From Diphasiastrum complanatum (taxonomy: Eukaryota; Streptophyta; Lycopodiopsida; Lycopodiales; Lycopodiaceae), in the NCBI GenBank assembly GCA_029204225.1, contig CM055102.1, positions 33,642,585 through 33,706,584 on the forward strand: a stretch of 64,000 nt of DNA, read 5' to 3'. The translations under genes were made by a program, and so were the position numbers. The notes under the pieces are model-generated. The model was not told where the DNA came from. It saw nothing but the letters and a program-made list of their open reading frames with translations, and did no database searches. Positions 35,088-46,501 of this stretch are shown piece after piece (within the stretch, counting starts at the first letter, position 1; each line of letters opens with the position of its first letter).

Positions 35088-36221
35088 TGTTGCAGGATTC
35101 TTTCCAGTCTTAGATGCTCTGCCAAGCAGCCTAACCTCTGAGCCTGAGAAGAACTTAAACTGTCCTTTTCTACATTTCTGTTCTGCACATAGGATCACGA
35201 TGGCCAGTTTTGCAGGTGTTCATTGGAATGTATTCACCCTACCTGTCAGAGGATGACTTCAAGGCTTCGAACACTTTTTTGTTTATGAATGAGCACTTGC
35301 TAATGCAATAGTTAACTTAGTTATGAGGCAAGCCATGGTGAACAAATTCAGATTTGCAATGCAACATAGTTGCTCGATTTTCAAGATCCTAAGGGATGTA
35401 ACCAAATTTAAGAAGCTAATCTACTTGCAAAACCAAAAACTACTCTAAATATGATTGAAAAAACATAGTCAAAAAACAAGAAACCAAACTAAACAATATT
35501 TTAGAAGTCCAAGAATCAAGAAACCAACGAATCTTTTGATTCTTGGACATCCCAAAAACATCAAGAACGTGGATGTAAAGAGATATGCAAGAACTACACC
35601 ACAAATCTAGTCTATTTAGTTTACCTGAATGCTGATGCATAAATTAATCCACAAACAAGAAATGAAAACTAATCCACTCTATTATCCACAACCACACACA
35701 AAAGATGGAAGGGAAAGACATGCATGAGTGCATCACTCAAGAAACAAGCATGATCAAGGAGCTCAATGGATGCACCTAACTCATGGAGGCTCTTCTCATT
35801 TCAGCATGGAGTTGATACAATACACAAAAAGCTCCTCTTCACAAAGAGGGAGTCTCTTAAATAAGCAAGAGAGCTCCTTAGGTGGCATCCTAGTGGAATT
35901 TCCACAAATCACAAATTACAACTGGAATAATGCTCTCCAATAGAGGTCACCATCAAAAGGTGGCTCACTCTATTTTCTTTAAGAGGGGTCTACTTGCATT
36001 TATTACATTTGCCTAGAAATACTAGTTCCTACATGGTCATTCCATCTTCTGGGATTCACCATGAGGCTTACATAGTTCTTGTTTGTCATTACTAACTAGT
36101 ATTCCTCGGCTCCCAGTCTTTGTTAGACTCATCTTTTCAGAGACCTCCTCGATCTAAGGTGAGAGGTGCTCTTGAGTTGCTCCGGTGGAGTATCTTGGAG
36201 ATTCGTCAAAATCAGCCAACA
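35088..36221 (-). repeat. 5' LTR of the non-autonomous element
   Basis: 1134 bp, the longer and probably more complete copy. It adjoins the PBS at its left edge. Confidence 0.9.
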
Positions 36222-36929
36222 AGGATTTAGATCTGTTATTTGAACTCTAAATTTCTTTACTTTTGTACATATTTGAGATTAGATGGATCTCACAAGCATG
36301 TTCTTTAAATGATTTGTCTACTTATGAGGAATTTGCTTATTTTAGTGGATGAAATTCTACTATAGATTGTAGTTAAGAGATGCTTGTGTATTATTTTCAG
36401 CCTAAATCTCTGGTTAATTAGGAGACAAACATATCTATCAAGATTGAAGGTTGTTATTTTCTTGCATATGTTGCTAGGAATAAGAGCACTTAACTCAAGA
36501 GAGTATCTGGGTACTCAAGACTGAGTTAAAATCATTTTTATCTTGATGGATCTCCTAAGAGATTTTGGTGAGATGAGTTTTTGTACCTTAGTTTCTGAAA
36601 ATATTCTAAGTTTTTTTTTGCCAAAAAGCATTTATGACGGGTCTGCAAGAAATTGTAGGTAGTCTTGGACTATAATTGTTTGGATATTTAACTTTTGAAT
36701 TTTGATTTCCAATGAAGGTGATTTTTCACCCAAAGATTCATATAAATTGAGATTGCATGAAGGTGATTTTACTAGATTGGAGAGAATCAGGCCCAATAGG
36801 AAAATTTATCTCTTAGCGTACTTCTAAAGGTCGATATAGTACTTCAGTGTACGGATATATAATTTGAGAATTATTCCATATCTAAGTACTTATTTAATAG
36901 TGAAGTCAGACTAAGGATTGATTTTCAAG

Positions 36930-37249
36930 GTAAAAGTGAAAGTTAAATGATTGATTTGGTAGCTTTTGAACTTAATCTTAAGGTTTGGTCGACTGCTCAT
37001 CTTGTATATCATGTAAATTTAGCTTATATAATGATGACAATTAGATGTATTGAAGATTTTACCCACTTGAAGGACTTATCGCTCAATGTACCTTTGGACC
37101 ATGAAAGAATACTCAGAATCAGATATAAACAATTGAGAAATTGTTCTTTCTCTGAGTGCTTGTTTAGGTTGGTTGGTCAAATTGAGGATAATGATTCATG
37201 GGAAAGAGTTAAAAGCATACAAATTTACTCAACATGTTCAAAATGTTGA
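36930..37249 (+). pseudogene. Gypsy integrase tail with chromodomain-like remnant
   Basis: A 100-codon open frame reads AHLVYHVNL, similar to the H-x-V-F-H-V-S-x-L segment after gypsy integrase, then HERILRIRYKQLRN and CLFRLVGQIEDNDSWERVK, which follow the pattern of a chromovirus chromodomain (E-x-I-L ... L-R ... W ... D-x-x-W-E). No RT or core integrase is readable upstream, and the surrounding 36222-36929 is AT-rich with stops in all frames. A weak, pattern-based call. Confidence 0.45.
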
Positions 37250-38277
37250 AGCTAAAATTCAAAGAGACGATAATTCTTAATCTTCACGTCGAGTAAGTGG
37301 TTATCAATCAATACCAACAATGGCAACTGTCACATCTTCAATTTATAAATTAGAGAAAAAGAAAAGAAAAGTACATGGGAAACTTCCAATCACAGCCATC
37401 GTTAACTGATTGTCAAAAGCAATTGTTTATAAGAGCTGAGATCCAAAAGGTATCAAATATTAGTTGTTGCTCATCCTCTTGCTTATAAAAGTTGAGCCTC
37501 CAAAAAATCAAAGAATCTAGATCTAATTGCTTCCTATGAAGCAAAGATGAGAAAAATTATTATTTTGTGTGAAACTATGAGGCTTGATAAGAACCGTTAT
37601 TCATATTTCTTGAGTACCACAAAAGTTTGCCACAAGGCTAACGAAGTATTCATGCAATCATAAATTTTAGACTTCAAATAATGTATGTACGGCTATGATA
37701 AGTTCTAACATTACAAGACTCTCTAAAAAGACATTGTTTCTCCAGATGCTTTGAATACAGTTGCTTGGTTAAAGCATTTCGTTGATGTGCATGAAAAAAA
37801 ATTGCCATATTTTCTAAAATTTTCACCTACTCGATAATTTTACAAAAATTGAGATTTGTTTTTATGTATAAATTTTTTTCGAAGGCAAAAAATGTGGCAC
37901 ATTTAAATCATCTTATTTTTTTAGGATTTGATAAAAGGATTGTAGTTTAGTGAAAATTTCTAATTGTGAATTTCTAAAGTTTCCTATACAACTCACAAAC
38001 ACTCTTGATGGAAAAGCTAAAAATCAATTAAGCAAATAGCTTTATTTATTTATTTATTTTAATAGTATTATGATTAAGGTGCTTCAAGTACACATAGATC
38101 AATAGACAATAGAGCCTTGATTAGTCATGCAAAATCAGTGTGTAAAATTTACGTTCTTTCATAACGTACCAAAAAGCTACTCTAATCTCACACTACTAAA
38201 AAAATTTGTTGACTTTTGTAAACTATTGTCAATTAGACCTAGTTTTAATAGAATTAAAACTCATTCACAATACTTAA
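37250..38277. other. No recognisable feature
   Basis: AT-rich, without a convincing open frame or repeat. Confidence 0.5.
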
Positions 38278-38420
38278 CCATCCGAGGGTTGGCTGAGTTG
38301 GTTAGCTTGGCATCCAAAGTTTCTTTGATCCGAGGTTCAGCCCCCTTGGGAAACCTAGATGCACAATATCGAGAAAGTAGCAAAGGATGTTTCATTGACA
38401 TGGGCTATTGCCGCAAATGA
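38278..38420 (+). mobile_element. SINE-like, tRNA-derived segment
   Basis: TGGCTGAGTTGG at 38290-38301 fits an RNA polymerase III A box and GAGGTTCAGCCCC at 38332-38344 fits a B box, 42 bp apart. I cannot fold a cloverleaf with a proper acceptor stem around them, so a tRNA-derived SINE is likelier than a tRNA gene. The 3' end and target duplication are not clear; only one copy is present in the window. Confidence 0.45.
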
Positions 38421-39244
38421 TCCTAATGATCAACAAATTTGTCAAATTTAACAAGAAATGTTCTTTGCTAAAAAATTCAGAGAATAGGATATGCTCTTTA
38501 AAATAAAAATGAGAAAGACTCATGTTTACTTGTTCTTCTCTGTTAGGAAAGCACACAATGAAAGTTGAGAGTGTACTACTGTGTGAGTGAGGAATGTGAC
38601 ATCCCTGGCCTCAGCGTGTGTGAAGAGCAGTCGTTATTGAAATCCCTGTGTTGCGTGAATTCCAATGCAAATCGCTGCTTATTTGTTCAGAATGTACAAG
38701 CCCTTTGCGGAGAGATCCGTGAACCGAGCAGAGTCAACCATTTTCTGCAGACCCGGTCAGGTCATGCTCGTGACCAGGTCTTCCATTTCTTTTCTTTTTC
38801 CTCTTGTTGTATTAGAGACTAGAAATATGTACAAATGTACAAAGGAACACCCAGTCGAGTCTTTTCTCAACATTAACGGCTATAACTCCAGATCAAAGGC
38901 AATTGTAGCTCCAAGTAAAATAGTCTTCTGAAAGGGAAATGTAAAAGCACAAAAGATAGCATTATTGTGGGCTTTTCACACACCAAATAGAGAAGTGAGC
39001 CTGAAATTATGCCATCTTTTCTTGCGCTCCTTACTGCATCTTTGAAATAAACAATCTCTTGTGTCTTGAAAGTACGAATTGCCATAAAGTAGAAGTGACA
39101 AAAGAAAAGCAAATGTTGTATGTATTACTACAGTGTATGTACTCCTCTGCATTCTTACACTGGACAAATTGCTTTCTCAAAATAACATTCAACCTCCCAA
39201 AATAACATGCAAGGACTAATTCAGTCTAGAACACGTAATGCCTT
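38421..39244. other. No recognisable feature
   Basis: Short open frames overlap on both strands (38565-38822 plus, 38873-39112 minus) without motifs. Confidence 0.45.
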
Positions 39245-39510
39245 GTGCTCAGTGTCCTTCAAGAGCATAATGTCCATCCAATTTTCTCTCTCCTAGAAAT
39301 CTGTCATTCTCTCTCCTCTCTCCAAGAGCATAATGTCCATCCAATTTTATCTCTCCTAGGAATCTCTCATTCTCTCTCCTCTCTCCCGTGAAATTCACTT
39401 TCTCTCTCCTCTCTCCGGTGGAATGCACGTTCTCTCCGGTGAAATGCACGTTTATCTCCCCTCTCCGGTGGAATGCACGTTCTCTCTCCTCTCTCCGGTG
39501 GAATGTGCAT
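39245..39510. repeat. Pyrimidine-rich compound tandem repeat
   Basis: A 63-bp unit (AAGAGCATAATGTCCATCCA...) is present at 39261 and 39324. It runs into a shorter repeat of about 33 bp built on CTCTCTCCGGTGGAATGCAC, present about four times to 39505. Because 63 is a multiple of three, the minus frame 39249-39689 stays open and repeats GERRENDRFLGE-like blocks; I regard that frame as a by-product. Confidence 0.8.
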
Positions 39511-39632
39511 GTGCTATGTGGCAGCTCATCATTGGCTGTCCACATCCACATTCCACCACAAACGTAAAAAAAAATTGAGAAAAAAAAAGGCAAAAAACCG
39601 GAAAAAAAAAACATTGGTCCACGCGTATTGCC

Positions 39633-39790
39633 GTACGGCCGTACCGTACGGCCAAAAACCAAAAAAAAAAAAACCTCCACACAATGCATTACGTAGGGGA
39701 AGGCCCGAAGCCCTCGGGCCTTCCCTTGGGCTCCCGCCCTCGGGCAAGGGCCCTCCCAACAAGAAGGCCCTCAGGCAGGGCCTTCCCCCC
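39633..39790. repeat. GC-rich hairpin island
   Basis: GTACGGCCGTAC at 39633-39644 is a perfect palindrome. At 39698-39708 GGAAGGCCCGA pairs perfectly with 39714-39724 around a 5-nt loop, and GGCCCT/AGGGCC and GGGCCTTCC words recur to 39790. The block contrasts sharply with the A-runs just before it (39565-39680) and the AT-rich surroundings. Confidence 0.75.
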
Positions 39791-40562
39791 ACAAAAGATA
39801 TACTTCATAAATGTAATGGGCACATGAGGCTTTTGCTGCCCATTTTTCAGTCTACTTAAAAAGCAGAAACACAATTGCTTATGATGATTCTGCTTTACAT
39901 ATGCAGATTCCATTTCATATGACGAAACGGTAGGGTGAAAAAATTCACAATGCTCATCATCACACAATGGAAGTCGCCCGTTCAGATGACATTCTTACTT
40001 AAAATGTTTTTTTTGCACATTAACATCATCTTGTAACCCCCATTCTTGCCACTCTACAATTCCATGTCATAAGAATAGAAAAAAATGGCAGCAAAGCTGT
40101 TTTGCAGGTGTAAAAGCCGACACTATTTCTACGGAAGAGCAACTTGCTTGTTTACAATTCTAGCCTATGCCAATAGAAACATTCTTTGAATGTTGAAGCT
40201 ATACAAGTGTCATTCCGTGGATTGTAGATGTGCATATAAGACCGGAGGGATGCGATGTGATGTTATGTCGAATTAAATGTGGCGCTATGTGAATCCTAGA
40301 TGCACGTATTAGAATAAAGCGTTGTTCGGAACTGGCCACACCCACCCAAGTGGTGCATTGATTTCACGCATCTGGAGCCACTCATTGCTTTCCTCCCCCT
40401 CCGGGATGCTTATCAACAACTCCTCAAGCGTCAAAACGAACCAAACATCTTTCCTCCCTACCTCCTGACACATTGTTACAATATAGGCGTAGCACATTAC
40501 CAGCAAGTGTTGTCACAACAGAACATCTACCACCCTTGTACACTTGAAGAGTTTCCCTATGA
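39791..40562. other. No assigned gene
   Basis: A minus-strand frame of 65 codons at 40309-40506 (VWFVLTLEELLISIPEGEES) looks protein-like but matches nothing I know. The remainder is non-coding in appearance. Confidence 0.4.
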
Positions 40563-41189
40563 TGTTGTTTAGTCTATCTAATCAGAGATTCTACTCTGAA
40601 TGTATGCAATTACTAGATGTATAAAAAAATACATACAACAGTTGATAGAAATATATACAGAATACAGCCTGTGAGCAAGACAATTTTGTAGCAAGATCCA
40701 CAGAGATCCAAGAAGTCTGCTAGTAAGCGAGACGCTACTTGTGAGAGAACATTTTCTCTCATGCTAATGTGTTGCACAATGCTTGAAACAAAGAGAATCA
40801 ATAGATGATGATGTAGCTATAATGCACATATCATTCTAAATCTTGTGTGATTTCGAATGAATTGTTGTCTGATATTGCTCGTGTGTTTAATTCACTTGTT
40901 TTATTCACTCTACACATTGGTTTAATTTCGTTGAATTTTGATTTGATTTATAACGTAGATCAGTAGTGTCTGTCTACTTTTTGGAGGATTGTAAGAATGG
41001 TATAGCAAGCAGTGACCATCAATCATATCCGAAATCCATCCGAATCGATTTTATTAGTGATTAATGTGTTTTTCGCTTTAGCAATATCAGAGCTCATTCA
41101 AATTTTGCTTCGCTTCATTTCGTTTCGTCTAGTTTTGTTTTGTTTTGTTTCGTTACAGAGCCTGATTGATCTTTGCATTTTTCGCATCA
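40563..41189 (+). repeat. Copia-type LTR followed by a PBS
   Basis: The segment opens TGTTGTTTAGTC, ends GCATCA, and is followed after one base by TGGTATCAGAG (41191-41201), the iMet PBS core. A second copy lies in inverted orientation at 42822-43353. No Gag follows the PBS; after about 240 bp another LTR begins at 41440. Confidence 0.75.
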
Positions 41190-41190
41190 G

Positions 41191-41201
41191 TGGTATCAGA
41201 G
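41191..41201 (+). promoter_or_regulatory. Primer-binding site next to the LTR at 40563
   Basis: TGGTATCAGAG matches 11 bases of the iMet-type PBS; the following AGTT departs from the usual CC. Confidence 0.7.
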
Positions 41202-41439
41202 AGTTCTTGACTTTTCTGAATCCATAATTTTTCCATCAAGTAATGACCTTTGTTTAGCAAGGGTTAAATCCCTAGTAATAAAAAAAAAAGTTCATCCCCT
41301 TTTAGCTTTGCTAGTGGTAAGCTATTGCGCTGATTTGCTATACACTAAGGTGTCACTATAGGAGATTTCGAACACTAAAATTGTTAAATTTACACAAGCT
41401 AGTTTTCACAATTACCACTTGTTAATGACTTTGAGGCCA

Positions 41440-42042
41440 TGTTGTGGGATGTCACACATGCCAAAAGCATAGGATACCTTATTCTAAGTCAATTCATTAA
41501 CCTAGCTTTGAAATGGTACCTTTGGGATATGTCCAAAGAGTGCATAGATAGGGGAAAAACTAGGAGCTAAAAATAGCATTTCTCTCATTGTTTCTGGATC
41601 TAGAGGTATTGACCCTAAATAGGGTGGATCAAGTGGATTTTTAGGTTGGATGTTAGGGTTAGGTTATGATGAATACATAGAAGCCCTAATATGCTCAGAT
41701 CCGAGCTCTACATGTATAAATATGTGATGAGATTTCCATCCAATTATGAGCAAAATCAAGATTTTCCTTCTTGACTAGTTTGAGTCTATGATTTGATTGA
41801 TGAATGCTATTGGCATATGATTTTTTGTGATGGTTGAATGAGTTTGGAGTTTCAAGTATAGTACATAGGCAGCATCAAGCCGTACTTTCACACATGTGAA
41901 GAGTTTTGGAGCTAATTCATGGAGTTCAAGGCAAGATAAGCTAAGAATCAATGCATTGATTAGTAATCTAGCTTCTTGATTAGTAGGTGCTTTCTCCATC
42001 ATTTCTAGGATCAAATGAGTTTATTTTGCTACATTTTTATCA
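41440..42042 (+). repeat. Second copia-type LTR with decayed PBS
   Basis: The segment runs TGTTGTGGGATG to TTTTATCA and is followed directly by TGGTATTAGAGCC (42043-42055), the iMet PBS with one C-to-T change. TATAAATA at 41715-41722 fits an LTR promoter. No partner LTR and no coding domain follow, so the element body is lost. Confidence 0.6.
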
Positions 42043-42055
42043 TGGTATTAGAGCC
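42043..42055 (+). promoter_or_regulatory. Decayed primer-binding site
   Basis: TGGTATTAGAGCC differs by one base from the iMet PBS and abuts the LTR end CA. Confidence 0.65.
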
Positions 42056-42821
42056 ATTCCAAAAAATGAGCTTCACTTAATACTAGAATCATAGATTTTG
42101 ATGCAATTCAAGCATTGATTGCTATCTAGACATAATCTATGAGTAGTATCTTCAATCCATGATCAATTTAAGTGAAGAGGGATCTAATGGTTTTTTATTT
42201 ACAGGCTTTTTAGCTTCAATATCCGAGTTGTGGTCATCTCTTATCATTTGGAAAAAAAAAGAAAGTATTTTGCACTTTTCTCATATTGATGCTACTCGAT
42301 TTGTGGAGTCTAATACCACAAGGAATAGTTTCAATCAATCAAAAAGAAGGTGGATTATTATCTTTGATACTGTAATAGGTCATTCTTAGACTTATTGAGA
42401 TATTAGAAATTCAATTTTGGGGTCAGCCCAAAGACTTTGATAAGTGCTCATCAAGTGAATGCAATTCTAGTCAAGATTGTGTTCAATCTTGCTTGATTTG
42501 TGAGATAGTTTGGATTGACTATTGCATGATGATTCAACTTGATCTTGTAGGAATGATTTGAAGAGGCATTTATGTGCATATGATTTTTTTTGGTTCAAGT
42601 TAGTGAATATTGTATCCTTGTGAAGTCAAGATCAAGGAGGAGGCAATTCTAGATCCAATTTTTATGCAAATTCAAGCTAGTTTTCATTCTTGTTGACATT
42701 AATAGATTTGATCTGGCTTAAGGTCAGGTAGGATCTTATTGAGAGGTCAAGTTTTGAGCCTTCTCAAGTCCCTAGGTAGTGGGATAGCTAGTCTTGATGA
42801 GAGTCGCAGTCATGAAAGAAA
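42056..42821. other. Decayed element interior, nothing recognisable
   Basis: A 76-codon frame at 42159-42389 shows no Gag motif. No other feature is visible. Confidence 0.45.
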
Positions 42822-43353
42822 TGCAAAAGCAACCAACAATACAATTTGGATGGATTTCAGATATGATTGCTGGTCATTGCTAGCTGTATCATGCTTACAG
42901 TCCTCCAGAATGTAGACAGACACTGTTGTACTACATTTAACAGATTAATGTAACATTCAACAAGATCAAACGAAGGTGCAAAATTGAATAAACAAGTGAA
43001 TCAGACACACGAATAGCAACAGACTAATTTATATTCAAGATCAGAGTGATATGTGTGCAACAACTACAAAAATCATCTATTGATTCTTCTGATTCTTCAA
43101 GCACTGCATGCAGATCCACGTAGTTCGTTGGCGTGAGAGAAATACAGTTCTCCCACAAGTAATGTCTTGCTTACTAGCGGACTCATGGATCTATAGATCC
43201 TATGCAGAATTGTCTCGCACGCAGGTGGACACGTATTCTATGTTTTTCATCTTCTTGATTACTAGCATTAGACTACTTCATGTGTATGTATCAAGTATCA
43301 TCCAGAAAGTATGTAGTCGTGTTGTGTAACTTCTAGATTAGAGTGATTGAACA
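42822..43353 (-). repeat. Inverted, truncated copy of the LTR at 40563
   Basis: The minus strand from 43353 (TGTTCAATCACTC) aligns with the plus strand from 40563 through shared blocks such as ATCATCTATTGATTC, GTAGACAGACACT and GGATGGATTTC, to about 42840. The part equivalent to 41045-41189 is missing. Confidence 0.75.
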
Positions 43354-43504
43354 TCTACAACTAATCAGAATTACAATAGTGGTAGATTAGCCATGACCTA
43401 GAGTGTATCTGTTGATGTCATGCTATTAGATCAAATATCTATACTTCTGGGTATTTGCATGATTTTGCTGGTCCTTTTTGGAGCGTGAGGGCAGAAAAAG
43501 GTAT

Positions 43505-43730
43505 CGCGACGATTTTTGTTTCACTTCGAGTCATTTGACTTTCTCTGCTGTACCGCAAAAAATTCTCTTTCACGAATTTTTCGTGTTCATGTCTTTTCGT
43601 CAAGGTGTTCGTGAACATTTTGCTTCATGGTTTTTGACTTTCGCATTCGCAAACTTTTCGTCAGAGTGAGGGTTGAAAGCTAGCAAAGCTTTGGTAGTAG
43701 AAACGTTTTGTTTCTTTAGCTCTCTCTCAA
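43505..43730. repeat. Left direct repeat flanking copia I
   Basis: CTGCTGTACCGCAAAAAATT, TTTTCGTCAAGGTGTTCG and GTGAGGGTTGAAAGCTAGCA are shared, in the same order and orientation, with 46502-46735. It lies directly beyond the RNase H stop of copia I, where the 3' LTR is expected, so it is probably part of that LTR. Confidence 0.75.
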
Positions 43731-43731
43731 A

Positions 43732-45398
43732 TCACAATAGCTTGATGAATCCAAGACTACTCCTCTGTCTGTCAAAAAGTCCTTTGTCTAGGGCTTTTGT
43801 GAAAATGTCAACAACCATGTCTTTCGTTCCAATCATAGGTGGTTTGCAACATCTTCTTCTCAATCTGATCCTTGATCAAGTGGTACTTGATCACGATGTG
43901 TTTCGTCCTTGTGTAGAACACAGGATCTTTTGTTAGATGTATTGCAGATGTATTATCCATTTGCAAAACCAGAGGCTCATTTCTTGTTTCGCCCAATTCA
44001 TCTTGGAACTGCTTGAGCCAATTTATTTCATTGGCCATCTCTCTGATGTAACGTATGCTACTTCGTAGGATGACTAACCCAATTCATCTTGGAACTGCTG
44101 ATGTAACGTATGTTACTTCGTAGGATGAGTAAGCCACAATGGTATGCTTCTTGTTGATCCAGAGAACTGCTGCTCTTGACACAATGGTGCATCCTCCTAA
44201 GATGCCTTTATGACCTTGAGGGATGCCCAACTAGCATCAATGTAGGAAAGCATCTTGAACCTTGCATCACGACAATAACACAAGCCATAATCTCTCGTTA
44301 ACTGAAGATATTGCAAAGTTTGTTTTGCAATCTTCCAATGTGTCGAGGCTGAATTTGTGCAGAATCGGCTCATCCTGAATACTACATAAGCAATGTGAGG
44401 ACGTGTGTTGTCTGCAAGGTACATCAACGAACCTATCAGCTTCCTGTAAGGTGTGAGCTGCATTGTTCTCTCTCTTCTTCAGTCCTCAGACAATCATTAT
44501 TTGTCAGCATCGTTCCTACAAGCATTAGAGTATTCGCTCCTTTGCAATTTAGTATCCCAAAATCCTCTAGGATTTTCTGGGTGTATCTGGACTGGTGAAG
44601 GTACAACTTACCTCCCTCATAGTCCCTTTCAATTTGCAAGCCAAGGTAACACCTGGCTTCTCCCAGATCCACAATCTTGAATTGTTTCAAGATGTCTTCC
44701 TTCACTTCAACAATCAGCTTCTCACTCTTGCAAAGTATCAAAGTGTCGTCCACATATACAACCACAATGATGATCTGCCCATCTGTGATTCTGACATATA
44801 CATTGGAATCAGCCATCAGTGACTTGAATCCTAATGATTTCAGGGCTTGATCTTTCTTTTTGTACCATTTTCGAGTTGACTATTTCAGACCATAGATACT
44901 TCTATGCATTCTGCATGCATAATCAAGAAGTGAATTTGAGACGTATCTTGGGGGTTAATCCATGTAGACCTCTTTGTCTAACTCACCATGCAAGAAGGCT
45001 GTCTTCTCATCCACAATGTGGATCCTGAGGTCATAAGTAGTTGCATATGCAAATAACAATTGTAGGGACGAATTTTTGATGACAAGAGAGAAGGTTTTAG
45101 AGTAGTCCATACCATATCTCTGAGAAAATTCCTTCACTACCAATCTTGCCTTGTATTTCGAGACATTTTCATCCGGCCCATACTTGAGCTTAAAAATCCA
45201 TTTGCATTTGACAGTCTTGCGCTTATGTGGTAATGGCGGCAACATCCATACCTGGTTCTTTCGCATGGATTCCATCTCTTTGTTCATGGCTTGGATCCAT
45301 TTGTCCTTCTCTTGACATTTGATTGCTTCCTCAAAAGTTTGTGGTTCGTCACTAAATCCACAGAACTCTTCTGATGTAGAAGCAGAGCTGCCTGGCAT
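43732..45398 (-). pseudogene. Copia I reverse transcriptase-RNase H remnant
   Basis: The minus strand starts the RT at about 45320 (EAIKCQEKDKWIQAMNKEM, CKWIFKLKYGPDENVSKYKA) and goes on through IHIVDEKTAFLHGELD, a stop near 44955, SIYGLK, the intact VYVDDTLIL (about 44760-44735) and GLQIERDY. After a frameshift near 44460, RNase H shows LIGSLMYLADNTRPHIAYV, then LQMDNTSAIHLTKDPVFYT, RTKHIVIKYHLIKDQIE and VDIFTKALDKGLFDRQR, ending at TGA 43734-43732. A local duplication of about 60 bp (44000-44130) disrupts the RNase H middle. Confidence 0.88.
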
Positions 45399-46500
45399 GT
45401 ATCTTGCTAGCGCTCTTCATGGTTTTGTCAACCTTCTAGGAGGTCCTCTTGGGACAGCAATGCCTTTGCCTTTGCCTGCTCTGCTAGGTCCGAAACCATC
45501 TTGGTTTACATGTATTGTAGCAGTAGGCTGCCTCTCAAATCTTTCATCTTCTAATTCGTCACTCGAATGGGAAGCATCTTGAGAATTTTTTTTTTTGTGT
45601 TCGTCTTCTACTCTCTCTGTCACTAGTGGCAGATCATAGTACTGTCTTTCCAGAACCTCATAGCTGACATGATCGTCATTGGCCACTGTCTTGCTCTCAT
45701 CAAATTTGACATCTCTCACTATTTTTACAATGTTCATGTCTGGCATGTAGACTCTGTAGTATGACGAATTGTTGTCATAACCTACTAGAAATTCTTGTTC
45801 AGCTTTCTCATCAAGCTTCTTTCAAAGCTTATCAGGAATATGTGCATAAGCTGCACAACCAAAGTTTCTGATGTGAGACAGGTTGGGCTTTCTACCCCAC
45901 CATAATTCATGTGGTGTCGTGTGAGGGACACCAGACTTCCCTGTCCTGTACTGGTTATATGCAGTTGTAGCTACTTCTTCAGCCCATAGTACCCTTGGAG
46001 CCTTCAAGTAGGCCATCATGCATCTGGCAGCTTCCATTAAAGTCCTATTCTTTCTTTCTGCAACACTGTTGTGCTGCGATGTGTAGGCTGCAGTCCTTCT
46101 GTGAATGATGCCACGATCATTGCAAAAGTTAGTGAAGTGATTCGAGATATATTCGCCACCTCGATCTGTCATGTGCATCTCTCAACCCAATTCACATACT
46201 CTGTGAATTTATCAAGTGCTTCAGATTTGTTTTAAATAAAGTACACTTTGGCAAATTTCCTATAATCATCAATGAAGGTTATGTAATATTTTGAGCCTCC
46301 TATTGAGATCACATTGAAAGGCCCACATATGTTAGAATGCACTAACTCCAGAATCTTGGCCGTTCTGTAGGAGTCTTTCACAAATCGAGTGCATGACATC
46401 TTACCCTTCAGACATGCATCACAAGTGGTCGAACTAGTTGCATTCGAGATGCTAACCCCTGTTATCGCTGCATGATGGCTTTCTTGGTAAAGTGCCATTG
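45399..46500 (-). pseudogene. Copia I integrase remnant
   Basis: Pre-integrase residues CDACLKGKMSCTRF lie near 46420, followed by LELVHSNICGPFNV and ITFIDDYRKFAKVYF (about 46270). After a frameshift, TDRGGEYISNHFTNFC and SQHNSVAERKNRTLMEAA (about 46170-46010) give the rest of the catalytic region, then VLWAEEVATTAYN and FGCAAYAHIPDKL. An acidic linker (45746-45417) joins to RT. Gag and protease are missing: the integrase runs straight into the direct repeat at 46502. Confidence 0.87.
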
Positions 46501-46501
46501 T

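Larger units (their letters stand above)
32695..36221 (-). mobile_element. Non-autonomous LTR retrotransposon with non-iMet PBS
   Basis: Two direct copies flank 1.59 kb: 32695-33497 and 35088-36221, both TGTTGC...GCCAACA on the plus strand. The left copy lacks about 330 bp present in the right (about 35515-35848). Flanks AGTAT (32690-32694) and AGGAT (36222-36226) are a probable 5-bp target duplication with one mismatch. On the minus strand the right LTR is followed by TTTGGCGCCCGTTGCC (35087-35072), and the left LTR is preceded by AGGAGTGGGATGA. This gives minus orientation. The interior encodes no protease, RT or integrase, so it must depend on another element. Confidence 0.88.

Noticed and set aside
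38290-38344. tRNA gene
   Set aside because: A and B box-like words are present but no acceptor stem or anticodon arm can be formed; SINE is more likely.
39249-39689. 146-codon minus-strand frame with internal repeats
   Set aside because: It passes through poly-T runs and tandem repeats whose 63-bp period keeps it open; no known domain.
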